DNA of 64,000 nt, from assembly GCF_033439725.1 (NCBI RefSeq), contig NW_026944390.1, positions 2,294,001-2,358,000 on the forward strand, given 5' to 3'. Of the stretch, positions 41,206 through 52,407 are shown piece after piece (position 1 is the stretch's first letter; each line of letters begins with the position of its first letter). This stretch comes from Neurospora tetraspora (lineage: Eukaryota; Ascomycota; Sordariomycetes; Sordariales; Sordariaceae). The notes below the pieces were generated by a model. That model was not told the DNA's origin, did not search any database, and was given only the letters and a program-made list of their open reading frames with translations. The position numbers and the translations under genes are program-made.

Positions 41206-43100
41206 ATGAACCCTGAATACCCCATCCCTTGGGAGGCCCGCGCCGCGAAGAAGCGGGAAGACACTCTCGCAAAGATTCCGGCAGGATGGCGACTAAGTCC
41301 TGCAGACCTCGAGCTTGCGGCCAAGCAGCGTGATCTTACCGGGCCATTTATCGAACGCTTTCTGGAACCTGAGGTCATTGATATCGTCAAAACGGACAGT
41401 GTTCCCCTTGTCAACGACATCAGGACTGGAAAACGGTCGGCGGTGGAGGTCACGAAGGCATTTTGCAAGACGGCGGCCGTTGCTCATCAGATTGTTTGTA
41501 TACCTTCAGTCCTTACTTGTTACTTGAATAGACACCAGCTGACGGAAATAAAAGAATAACTGTCTCCTCGAGATCTTTTTCGACGCCGCCATCAAGAGAG
41601 CAGAGGAACTCGATGAGTATTTCCGAGTAAACGGCAAGCCCGTCGGCCCACTTCATGGTTTACCCATCAGCTTGAAAGACCAATTCCACGTCAAAGGCGT
41701 CGACACCACCATGGGCTACGTCGGCTGGATAGGAGGGAACATGGGCATCACCGACCCTACCCAGACGCACCAAGTCGAAAGCCAAATCACCAAAGAGCTC
41801 TTATCCTGCGGTGCCGTGCTATACTGCAAAACCAGCGTCCCGCAAACTCTCATACTCGGCGACACCTATAACAACGTCATAGGTCGAACTCTCAACCCCC
41901 ACAACCACAACCTCTCCTGCGGCGGCTCATCGGGAGGAGAAGCGGCGCTTATGGCTCTGCGCGGGAGCACACTCGGCGTTGGCACCGACATTGGCGGATC
42001 GGTTAGGATCCCGGCCGCGTTCTGCGGTATCTTCTCCCTGAAGCCGACTCCGGAGCGAGTGTCGTATCGGGATGCGGCGAATACGAATCCGGGGCAGAAT
42101 ACTTACCGCTCTGCGCTGGGGTTTATTAGTACTTCGCTTGATGGCTGCGAGCTTGCTCTAAAGTCTCTGTTGTCCACACGGCCATGGCTGCAGGATCCAG
42201 CTGTGGTGCCTATTCCTTACCGACAGGATGTTTTTGATGATGTGTTGTCTCGTGCGGATGCGGGTGGCAGAGCAAAGGCAGACCGGCCACTGAAGCTTGG
42301 GATCCTGTGGAGAGACGGCAGCGTCGAGCCTCACCCGCCTATTCGCAGGGGAATGGCGATTGTCGCTGAGGCGGTAAAGAAAGCTGGTCATAAGCTCGTG
42401 GACTGGAACCCACCTCCTCACGCAACTGCCCAAAAGATCCACGTAAGTTCCACGCAAAACCTATCCTTCTCCCTATCAGCCCGTCCGTCCCTGACACACA
42501 TCAGTACTCCTTCCTCCTAGCCGACGGCGCCCGCGACGTCCACGACCACCTCCTTCTCTCCGGGGAGCCCCTGATCGCCGACCTCCAAGCGCACTTCAAC
42601 CTCAAAGACCCCATCCCCCTGCTGGAGTACCAAGACCTCACCATTCAAGGACTGGCTTACGAGCAGGCCTACTCGGATTACTGGAACTCCATGTCGGGAG
42701 ATGACGGCCAAGAAGTCGACGCTATCATCATGCCCGTCGCGCCCCACGCTGCCGTGATCCCGGGAAGGTGGTACCACCTTGGGTACACGGAGGTTATCAA
42801 CTTGCTGAATTATAGCGCGGCGGTGATTCCGGTTACGAAGGCGGATAGGGGGGTTGATGGGGTTGATGGGACGTATCGGCCGGTGAATGAGGTTGATAGG
42901 GCGAATTGGGAGTCTTGTGAGTTTTTCGCTGGAGGATTTGTTGTGCGACTGGAGCTAACTATGCGTTTTTAGATGACCCGGAGATCTACCATGGTGCGCC
43001 CGTGGGGGTGCAGATTGTTGCGAGGAAGTTTGAGGAGGAGAAGGTATTGGGTATTGCGAAGTTGGTTCATGCTGCGCTTTTGTCTGCCCAGTCTGCTTGA
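41206..43100 (+). CDS. amidase (amidase-signature family)
   Basis: Four exons (41206-41493, 41555-42442, 42505-42916, 42973-43100) encode 571 residues, a normal length for fungal acetamidase-like enzymes. The N-terminus has the usual WEARAAKKREDTLAKIP and no signal peptide, so it is probably cytosolic. The Ser-cisSer-Lys triad is visible: Lys in PISLKDQF, the cis-Ser in CGGSSGGE, and the nucleophilic Ser in GTDIGGSVRIPA. The C-terminal part has VDAIIMPVAPHAA and PVGVQIVARKFEEEKVL. These enzymes hydrolyse amides to acid and ammonia, often for nitrogen use. The substrate cannot be read from the sequence. Each junction keeps frame and conserved order, and a TATA box precedes the start. Confidence 0.93.
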
Positions 43101-43931
43101 GATTGCTGAGGAGCTGTTAGACCGCCGTCTTGGTCATCGGGGCCGGCGGCATCGATATTCGTGGTCTGGCGTAGAGACCGCGAAGGAGGGCCAACGGGCT
43201 GGGTTCGTGGGTATGACGGCATTATCGATTCATGAGGTATGGTATTCGCTTTGAATAATTGATATATTGCTTCCGCGCAATGGAAAAAACATAATTCGGT
43301 GTATTATCTTTGTCGTGTTCATGATAGTTAGAGAGACTCAACATGGGAAATGGATGTGTTGTTGACTGTCGGGTGTCGTGCGAAAGGAGGGGCATCCCTG
43401 AAATACAGTGTCCCCTGGAGAGCTTGTTAGCACGAGACCTCGGTAGAAACTTCTAGGCGTCTTATAACGGGGCATATGTATCCTCAAATAAGGAGAATAC
43501 CTGCTTCAAAAGAATAAATGTTATTCAAGAGCTGCCTGGGATGTTCATAATTTAGTTCAACGCATATCCATGTGTATTTGTGGTTCTTTAATCCTTGAGC
43601 AAGACCTCATCCAAGAACCGCGCTAACAGACGAGTAGCGGACGGTACAGGAGGACGCGCTGCGGGTGCACGGGCCATCTCGCCAGCAGATACTACAAAAT
43701 TGTTTGGTTCCTTCCTTTTCCCTTCTTCCACATCACAACCAAATCACATCATATTTCTTGTACATTCTTTTCGCTGCTCGGAAGCATCTTCTGCTGCTTT
43801 TCACCCCTTTCCTTGGATCCCCTCTCGGTAAAATTATTTGGCGGTCTAACTCAGGGCAACTGACGCCGAAGTGAACGCGCGACGCCGATTGCGGACGGAA
43901 GAGCGCAGACAACGGCGACGGCGACGACGGG
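43101..43931. other. intergenic, no gene seen
   Basis: The 3' flank of the amidase gene, then AT-rich sequence around 43250-43560, then the leader of the transporter gene. An ORF running to 43254 is the exon-4 reading in another frame. Confidence 0.5.
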
Positions 43932-45738
43932 ATGGACGGAAGTATTCAGCCGACCGAGCCGGCTCGCAAATCCACCGGCGATGGCGATATCGAACTGGCC
44001 GTTCGCCTTCCAGCCCAAAACAATGTGCCAAATACCATCCCCGTCATAGAGCCTACCACTCAACCGCCGCATCACGCCAATCCGAACAACGCCGGCACCG
44101 CCGACACTGCTGCTGGCGACAATGATACCCTCTCAAGAACTCCCATCCCCATCGGCATCTCCCGCTCCCTAACCCTCCGCCTCTACACCTCCCACTTCCT
44201 CTCCACCTGGAACTCCCGCCTCTTCGAAGCCGGCGTCGTCTACATCCTCGCCTCCATCTTCCCCGACAACCTCCTCCCCGTCTCCCTCTACGCCCTCTCG
44301 CGCAACCTCGCTGCCATCCTCTTCGCCGTTCCCGTCGGCCACTGGATCGACACCGCTCACCGCTTGACCGTCGTCCGCGCCTCCATCGTGGGGCAACGCC
44401 TCGCTGTTGCTGCTTCGTGCGGGCTGTTTTGGGCGTTACTGGGGTTGCGGCTGGGATGGAGGCAGTCGGCGCTGGTTGATGGCTTGTTTGGAGCTAGTGT
44501 GTTGCTGGCGTGCGTGGAGAAGCTGGCGGCGGGCGTGAATCTTATTGCTGTGGAGAGGGATTGGGTGGTAGTGATTACGCAGGGGAATGAGGATGCGAGA
44601 AGGAAGATGAATGCGCGTATGCGGAGGATTGATTTGTTTTGCAAGCTGCTGGGGCCGTTGACTGTTGCGCTGATTGCGGCGGCGTCGGTGAAGGCGGCTG
44701 TGTACGCGACGCTGGGGATGAATCTGGCGTCGGTGATGGTGGAGTATCTTTGCATTGAGACGGTGTTTCGGAGGGTGCCGGGCCTCGGACGTCCTGCTCC
44801 TCCCGGTGAATCAGCTGGTCAGTCGTTGGACCCGCTCTCGATGGTCGATGCCGATGCTGGCAGCAGCACCCATTTCCAGCTCCGCAAGTGGCTCCGGGGC
44901 ATATCATGGCGCAAGCTGCTCATGATTCCCTCTCTGCATCTCTACTTTGGCCATCCCGCCGTCATCCCCTCGCTCTCGCTCTCGCTGTTGTACCTCACCG
45001 TACTCTCCTTCTCTGGCCAAATGCTGACCTACCTGCTCGCCTCCAACCTTAACCTATGGCAAGTGGGCATCATCCGCGGCATCTCGACAATCTTCGAGCT
45101 CAGCGCCACCTGGATCGCGCCCCGTCTAATGAAGCGCATCGGCGTCCTCCGCACCGGCTTGTGGTCCATCACCTGGCAGATGACCTGGCTAGCCGGCGGC
45201 GTCTCTTGTTTCTTTTACTACTACGGGAAGGGCTATGAGGCAACTAGCCTTATGTCCGCTGTTGGCCTCGTTGTTGCCGTGGCTTTCAGCCGTGTTGGTC
45301 TTTGGGGGTTTGACCTCTCAGTGCAAAACATTGTTCAAGATGTAAGACCCGTCCTTTTCACTTCCCTCCAATACAGTCTACATGAGCTTTGCGTTGCTAC
45401 TAACCAGTATATCCCGGATACAGGAAGTGGAAGATGATCGCAGAGGGATATTCTCATCGGTAGAGGCCTCGTTCCAGAATATGTTCGACATGTTAGCGTG
45501 GGCTCTTACCATCATCTGGCCAAACCCAAACTCGTTCCAGTGGCCAATTGTCATCAGTGTCGCGGCAGTCTATGCGGCTGGCGGACTCTTCGCCCACTTT
45601 CTACGCCGTCGTAGAGGCCATCTTCTGCATCCACCGGCATGTATCAAAACCAAGCGTCGAAGGGACAACTCAAACTCGTTCGGTGTGGGCTGGAATCGCC
45701 GAACAAGACGCAGTACCAGCGACTCCATTATCCTATGA
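43932..45738 (+). CDS. ferroportin-like (SLC40) metal exporter
   Basis: Two exons (43932-45341, 45424-45738) with an 82-base intron (donor GTAAGA, acceptor TACAG) encode 574 residues. The N-terminal 70 residues are hydrophilic. The membrane part begins LTLRLYTSHFLSTWNSRLFE and continues AILFAVPVGHWID, TVVRASIVGQR, VEKLAAGVNLIAVERDWVVVI and, in exon 2, RGIFSSVEASFQNMFDML. These segments match the ferroportin family of iron/metal exporters (about 11-12 helices). A cytosolic loop of about 45 residues sits mid-protein. The C-terminal tail after FLRRRRGHLLHPPAC is basic and hydrophilic and may extend past the conserved region. Location (plasma or vacuolar membrane) and metal cannot be told from sequence. 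Confidence 0.88.
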
Positions 45739-46261
45739 TAAACCCCCGGTTGGTTGAGCTGTTGTTTATTTCTCTTAGAATCGAGTTTCTGTCACATGGT
45801 AGAAGACCGCAAGGCTGCGACCGCAAACGTCGAAATATTGTCTACTTCCTCAAGCCAAGGTCACACAACGTGGAAGTGCACCTTCAACCCCGCTTTCCAG
45901 ACCAATTGTTACCAGCCTTCTGACATCCTGACAGTCATATATTTGCAGGATGGTTGGAGCCTTGCGGTTCAACAGTCATAGAATCTCATGATGGTCGCAG
46001 CCTTACGGTTCAATACGGAAGCAGGCTTGTGAACTACGTCCTCGGCCTCAATGATCTGAATGACTGACCCGGAAGTCCCAATGTGTATAAAACCTCTAGT
46101 TTCTCTTCCATGACTCCCTATATTCTTCATCTTCGCCTTCTGCAACATCCCTTCAAAACTTACCATCACCTCCAGCCCAAACCATTTTCCAATCCAAACC
46201 TTCACCAACCAAGTCCAACAACAATCTCTCAGCTCCAGCCTCCCCAGCGACACAACTCACA
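45739..46261. other. intergenic, leader of the small Cys/His gene
   Basis: 3' flank of the transporter gene and promoter of the small gene at 46262. The segment 46130-46260 is C/A-rich, typical of a leader. Confidence 0.5.
46086..46092 (+). promoter_or_regulatory. TATA box of the small Cys/His gene
   Basis: TATAAAA lies 176 bases before the ATG at 46262, ahead of a C/A-rich leader. Confidence 0.5.
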
Positions 46262-46558
46262 ATGCCAAACTCAGTATACTGCAACGTCGGTGGCTGCGAG
46301 AACGATAAGGTCTTCTCAGCTAACAAACAGCACCAGTATTGTTCTACTCGTAAGTGTATCACCCTCCTACCCATACAGTGTACACAACAAGTTCTAAACG
46401 AGAGAATGGCAGACAAATGCGCCGATTCCTCGTGCGGTCAGCGGAATACGGCGGGTTCGATCTACTGCGGCGCACGTATGTCATCTATATATTATGATGC
46501 CTTGTTGATGTTGAGAGTTAGCTGACATGAACCATTTGGAGATAAAGACAAGAAGTAG
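46262..46558 (+). CDS. 55-residue Cys/His-rich putative zinc-binding protein
   Basis: Three exons, 46262-46349, 46413-46475 and 46542-46558, with introns of 63 and 66 bases, encode 55 residues. The donors are GTAAGT and GTATGT; the last exon is only 17 bases. Spliced, the protein opens MPNSVYCNVGGCENDKVF and shows two similar units, C-x4-C...YCSTHKC and SSC...IYCGAHK. The pattern suggests Zn(II) binding by Cys/His. Both split codons become CAT or CAC for His inside these motifs (THK, AHK), which strongly supports the model. There is no signal peptide, so it is probably cytosolic or nuclear. A TATA box lies at 46086. I do not recognise a named family. Confidence 0.8.
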
Positions 46559-46894
46559 TGGCTGCTTAAGAGGTAGCTATTGTCTGGGGATTGAGAGGTT
46601 AGATATCTTATGGCCATAATCTGAATGAGGCTTGTTTGTTTGGATCTGGGTGATGATGATGTATCTTTGTATGTTGTCATGCTCTTTCTAACACTGATTC
46701 CTTGTAGTTTCTGATCACACCATCTCCATACTACTTTTTTCGGGGTCTCTGGTGAATTCGTATTCTGAAAATACTCCTCTTCGCGACTTCTCAGTGGTTC
46801 CGGAAACATTCGCTACGGAAGATTATAAAATGATTAAGAAGGACAAGCAAGATGGAAGCAAAAAGATGTAAGAAAAAAAACCAACCGAAAAAAG
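46559..46894. other. short intergenic region
   Basis: 3' flank of the small gene and, at its right edge, the poly-A tract that forms the T-run terminator of the minus-strand 5S gene (about 46870-46893). Confidence 0.6.
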
Positions 46895-47013
46895 ACATAC
46901 AACACCAGGGATTCGCTGGTCGTCACCGACCCAACTACTAGTCTGGCCCTCACTGGCTTATCTATGGGAGAGCGGACGGGATCCCGAGTTTTCCAGTGGG
47001 TATGGTCGTATGT
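46895..47013 (-). rRNA. 5S ribosomal RNA (variant B)
   Basis: Read on the minus strand it starts ACATACGACCATACCC and ends GGTGTTGTATGT, 119 bases. It shares GGAAAACTCGGGATCCCGTC, GCTCTCCCATAGATAAGCC and the whole 3' domain with the copy at 2845-2963. Helix II uses CCCACTGG/CCAGTGAGGG where the other copy uses GATGGTGG/CCACCAATC, so both strands of the helix changed together. Six T follow the 3' end directly. Probably functional and transcribed by RNA polymerase III. Confidence 0.95.
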
Positions 47014-48965
47014 ACTTGTTGAGCGGCAAAAAACGCATTGTATTCTCACCCAACAACATCGAGAACATCGCCGCGTAGGAAAGCCACAGTGGTTGAGGAA
47101 GACCAAGCGGCGCCCTTGGTCATGTTTTTCCATGACCTTTTGTTTAGGATCTTGACAAGACATCTTTGGAATCTCGAGGACTTGAGCGAGTAGCTAGTGC
47201 GTCAATCTCAAAGGCAAAGGAATAGCTGGCTCTGGAGACAATGTCGAGTTTCAAAAGCACCCGCAGTAGTAACAGCAAAGAAAGTCTAGACCGCTCCTGT
47301 GTCAAAACACGCCCAATTGGTCTCCTATAGCAATGGTCCCATCCCCCACACTCCATCATCCGATGTTTGTTTGTGGCTTAAGACCGTTGGGAACTTTGGA
47401 CATCGGAATGTCGCAGCGGGGATGTGACCATGTGGGGCCCTCGATATAAGTATCGTTCGAGGTATGGTTTGAGGTTTGGTGAGGGGAAGCGCGGAAAAGG
47501 GCGCGGCGGAAATGGAACGGGCCGACGAGCTCAGTCAGGGGCAGGGGCACATTGATGTGATGCTCCTCCCAAGAAGAGTGAGGGTGTGTTGAAGGTGTGT
47601 CGTGTGTGTGTAAAGGAATGTGTGAAGGCACGGTCCGGATCTGAAGCGTCAGAACTTTATTACTAGCGAACGAAGCCCGTCTGGGATATTGAATGTCGTT
47701 AACGGTGTTGATGTTGATTTGGGGACTGACAGAGTCAGGGAGCCCCACTTATAGGGCGTAGCGCATGTGAAACTGTGGAATGGGGGTTTGTCAAGGATGA
47801 AATAACCTTTTTTTCCTTTTTTGACAGGCGATATTTGCCGATTTTGTCGACTTGGTTGTGCCGGTTAAAACGGTTATAATCAGATTTTGGAGTCTACCGA
47901 AGTCTTTTACAGGTCTTTTTGGAGACAAGCAAAGATACCTGCCTTCTGTTTTCGTCTTGTAATATAAATCGTATTTAACGTCTTTTGTTTCGGATGTTTT
48001 TCATCACATGTCAAGTGTCAACACATCTACCATCATCGATCTCAACCACCAACCACCAACAACGAACACCGGCAGCATCTTCCAAACACCAACCAACCAG
48101 CCCCTGCGTCCATCAGCTGCGCAAACACGTGTGAATCAAGGACATCTTCAAGTCAATAATGAACCACTCAACTTAACGCACATGCTACTGACCTACTGAT
48201 CGCAACATCGGGTCGTTCGTTCGTTAGGCCGTCTACCCTACCCGTGCCATCAACGAACAACAACAAGCCTTTTAGACCATTAACCACAAATGGCCGCCTG
48301 CATCGAACAACCGAGACAACTCCATTCAGTGCAACCAACCCCACGGGGAAGTGTGCTTGCATGACCGGCCTGCAACTTCATTTGCTCCATAAATTGGCTT
48401 TGCTGCTGGAAAGGAAGGTCCTATGGGCAGGTATCGATCAGTATCTTACCTTCGATTGTAAACAACTGCTCCAACGACTGTTCATCACCGTATTGTATCG
48501 AAGTGTACAGTATGATGCCGTCCCTCGGTTCCCCCTTCCCTTGAGGCTCCAAGGATTTGGAGATGAAGCTCGGCTAGGTACCCCACCGGTGAAGGGAGAA
48601 AAGAACAATTTAGGCAGGTACATGTACCGAGTCTATTTTTAAATGTTGGAGATAGGTTATAACAAACGGGCTATGTAGTACGGTTAATAACAAATTTCCC
48701 GTTCCCGACCTCACCCTCCCTCCCCCCTCGTCCCCCAGTCGCAGTCCCAGTCCCCGTCATAGTTCTAGTCCAATCCCGGTGCTAGTACTACTAATCCCGG
48801 TCTTATAGTCCCGTCCCCAGGCCGCGGCTCGAGGCTCATGTCGATGTCGTTCGGGTGTGCAAGTGGACCTATCTGGGGACTACAGACTCTAGACTCCGGA
48901 GTCCAGAAGCTGGGGGTAATTTTGGGGAAAAGTGCAGGGATTGGAAGTAAGATACGTGGAGAAAT

Positions 48966-49028
48966 GTATCAGAAATCCCCGGACAACTCATACGGACTTG
49001 TACGGAGTGTTGTCCGGGGATTTGATAC
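48966..49028. repeat. long imperfect palindrome
   Basis: Perfect 15-base arms, AAATCCCCGGACAAC (48973-48987) and its complement (49009-49023), enclose a 21-base loop. GTATCA...GATAC extends the stem outward across a two-base bulge. It could fold strongly as RNA or be a remnant of an inverted-repeat element. Confidence 0.85.
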
Positions 49029-50262
49029 GGGCCACGAGGTTCATGTTAAAAAACATAAAAAACATGTGATGCGGGGCCAATCTGTCCCATAAACCCATGT
49101 GAAGACACTACCCGAGAGATCGGAAGAGGGAGTCCAACGAGGACTGTTGACTGGATGCGGACATTGGACCCTGCCAAGCACGCAATCTACGGTATATTTT
49201 GGGGGTTTGTGAAGGGAAGATGGTACGCACTGTGATCTAGACCCTGATGGTGGTTTGAAGTTCGTATGAAGTTGATATGTTAGGTGTGTAATGGAAGTGA
49301 TAATGTGAGCGCTGTGTGTAGGAGGCAGTGGATGAGAAGCCACAATGAACACCAACCTACCTACCTTTGTGCAAAGGGGAATGTTACGCCGCATGAACCG
49401 CCGCCTCGAGACATCCTGAAGTATGTACGCCCTTGGGCACCAACAGCCAAAACTCATCTCACACAAACTTTTTTCAAGGTTCTTACTCTTCACACCCTCC
49501 TTCCACTCCCGGCCAGTTGAGTAGAATCCATGGCCAAAATGTTCAGAGATTCTCCGTCCAGGTATGCAACCCCCTAGTTGTCTCGTACTCTCTCGCTCGT
49601 GGCGACCATGTAGCTACCTGGCTACCTTTGTGAAATCGAGATTGTCCAGGACGTAACACAGCATAGGCTCAAGTTCGTCCGTCCCGGTTGAGCCGCTAAG
49701 CCGCCGAGCCGCGCCGCTGTGTCACCGCCCTTCACCGTTCGGTTCCGTGGTTGATGCTATCATCCCCGTCGGGTAACTGAGAATGGAGATGGATTTGAAC
49801 GGAACGGTACATATACGGGCCGGGCAAGAACTGATTTAACTGTTGAGGTGATTCGACGTGAGTAGGGGTTCCATATCTATCTGGCTGCTGCGAACCAGAT
49901 GTAAGGTCCACGTTCTCGACTATTAGGTTCAGGAGCAAGCACTCCGGACGACAGACGTACGGCGTACGTACATGGCATCCCTCCAGTGATTGCTGGTGTA
50001 TCATGTCATCCTATATAATGGGCGGCTGTTAAACAGGCGGCCGCATCGAGCGACATACAGATCGGATCGGCCCTGCAACCTTGACTCTGCAAGGCAATGG
50101 AAGGCAAGCAGTAAGGAGGAGTTCGAGATGCGACAGCATAACACGACACTGCGACTCTCGCTTGTCTTTGGCGAGGTTGAAGTTTCCCTGTTTCCACATT
50201 CCTTCGTCGTCATCTTGATTCCATCTTTGAGAATTCTTGCGCACCCCTTTGAACGAAGCCGG

Positions 50263-50439
50263 ATGTCAGGCGAACCCTCCGGAGAGGAGAAGCTCTTTCA
50301 CCCGGTGACCGCAATGGCCCTCCTCGGCAGCGCAACGACACCTTCATCCGGAAGTTGGAACGAGCCATTGATGGATACCGGTGCAATTCCGGCGGTGACT
50401 GCTTGTCGAGCGTGCCGTGTGCGGAAGCGTTATGAATGA
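50263..50439 (+). pseudogene. possible truncated Zn(II)2Cys6 start
   Basis: A 58-codon ORF ends ...VTACRACRVRKRYE before TGA. The ACxxCRxRK wording matches the beginning of a fungal binuclear zinc cluster (C-x2-C-x6-C), but the third Cys and the rest are missing. I found no intron that restores them. It may be a gene remnant or chance. Confidence 0.25.
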
Positions 50440-50599
50440 TGTTTGAGAGATCTGGTTTCGGTCCACAGATCGCGCGATGCCGTGCAGTTGAGTGTACAGT
50501 ACAAGGCCCTTAACTCCGTAGGGTAAGAAAGACGGAACGAAAATAACACGGAACAGAGAAAGCGTTCCCTTTGTTACAACCGTCGCAATTGAGTTGTTG

Positions 50600-50655
50600 T
50601 CGATGCAGCAGCACCACCACCAACAGCCGCAGCAGCAGTAGCAGCAGCAGTTTGC
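50600..50655. repeat. CAG/CAC trinucleotide tract
   Basis: Interrupted CAGCAGCAC, CACCAC and CAGCAGCAG units in apparently non-coding DNA. Confidence 0.8.
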
Positions 50656-52407
50656 CTAGCGCCAGTTGCTTGGCAGCAGTCGTTGGCTTGCAGTTCCAGG
50701 TTGCATTCAGTTAGTTGTTGCATTGCCCCTGAACAAGTTGTTTGTCCAGCAAAGCACTGGTTGGAGAGATGCCCGGGAATAGGCGGGCCTATTACTGTAG
50801 GTGGTGTGTAAAATGGTGGGATGTGCACCGCTTACCACTAACAGCTGGCTTATTGCCATAGTGAAGCGTACTGTTAGTGCTACTGTCTGCACACCCCTAC
50901 CTATCAAGACATCGTGGTCCAGCTGGTTTGAAGTTGCTTTTCGGACCCGATCCGGCCTGGTGTGGCCTCGCTGTCTCGCGCTCTCGCGCTGTTTCAGACG
51001 GACCTTCACCAGTGGCAGTGAAATTGGATCTGAGGTACAGTAGTGGGCGGGCGGTCCAGGGGCAATTGGCAATTGGCGATGGTGGTTTTCCACCACGGCA
51101 TCACTGCGCGTAAACACGTGTCCGTTGTGCAAATGTCTTTGGTTTCTTGATTTGGCATCACCAATGGATCGTATCGTACAGCCACCACTCCAGTGCAGCG
51201 TCGTATCGTCTGATTGGAGCGTCTGCACGATTGTGCCTGAAACTTTGGTGTACGGTATCAGTAACACGTATCGTAACCATCACCGAGTATCATTGTTACG
51301 AACAGTTGGGTCCAACGAACTCTTCCTTTTTTTCCCCTAGGGTTTTGGCCTCCTGGTTCCTGTCCTTGGCAGGTAACAGGGCCTGGTAACAAACAAGTCT
51401 GGCATTATCTCGGTCAACCCTCATCACCCCTCATCCCACACGCCCACAATCAGCCCGCCCGCAAATCCTCGAAAGAGACAATTCCAACAGAAAACCCGAC
51501 GTATCGCCCGCCCCAGCTCGCTCCTTTCGAGTTGCCAATCCCAAGTGGGAAAGAAAGTGGAATTGAAACGCCAAGGACCCCGCAACCGGCATGCCCGTGC
51601 CCAGGTTGTTTTTTTTCTGTTTTCAGCGGAGAAATTGCGGAGCCTCCTCAATGTGCCATCGGTAGATGATGCCGAGATTTGTGACTGGTGTGGGGATGGG
51701 GACACCGTAAACTTCCAATTGCGACCACAGAAGGAGATCCGGCATAAGGCCGAGGGAGCCACCGCACCCATCAATTGGCTGTTGGTCCGATTTGATCGAT
51801 TCATCATCCCAGCAAACGAACCTTGACCGACCGAGAAAAAGAAAATTCTGGGTTTTGATGCCATGCGTGCGATATCGCTTGATTGCAAAAAGTGAGATGG
51901 TGTCGGCGCATCAAATCGAGATTTCGCCGCAAACCTGGTCCCTCCCGTTCCCCCGTGGGGGCAGCAACACCAGCAACCCCAATTGATACGGGGAAACACG
52001 GAGAAAATTTGGGAAGGAGGATACAGGATCACAAGGAGGCCACCAAGGTTCCTGACACGGAGTTTCTGTCAGACTGTCGCCCGGGATTTTCTCCATACCT
52101 TTCTCCATCGCATGAGCCTTGCTTGACGGTCATGTCAGGGGAAGCCTGCTGTTGCTCCAGCATCGGCGGGGTGAATGCAGAGAATGGGGGCGCCAGTCCG
52201 GCGGGGGGGCCGAGGGAAAGTTGGAGGTGGAGCGCTCCGGAGAATCTGGAGACAGCTGGAGATGAAGGGATGCCATCGAAACTGGGGAATGGTAAGACCA
52301 GCGTAGCGTTCATTCAGGGGTGCATGTTACGATACCAGTGATACCGAGTGTGACCGGCAGTCTTGACTCCGTTCTGTTTGATTGTGCGGTTCAGCTGTGA
52401 TCAGGAC

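Larger units (their letters stand above)
47014..52407. other. gene-poor 5.4 kb region
   Basis: No gene is well supported. It contains a 63-base imperfect palindrome (48966-49028), a C/T-rich stretch of repeated CCCAGTC/TCCCGTC (about 48700-48830), a possible truncated Zn-cluster ORF (50263-50439) and a CAG/CAC tract (50600-50655). ORFs at 47356-47748 (minus), 51424-52032 (minus) and 51545-51826 (plus) have no domains or splice support. Confidence 0.45.

Noticed and set aside
47356-47748. 130-codon minus-strand ORF next to the second 5S gene
   Set aside because: No signal peptide, domain or intron structure, and a low-complexity His/Pro/Thr-rich product. A promoter-like TATAAG lies too close to its ATG to be a convincing core promoter.
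51424-52032. 202-codon minus-strand ORF in the gene-poor region
   Set aside because: Mixed composition without motifs; overlapping plus-strand ORFs look equally likely.
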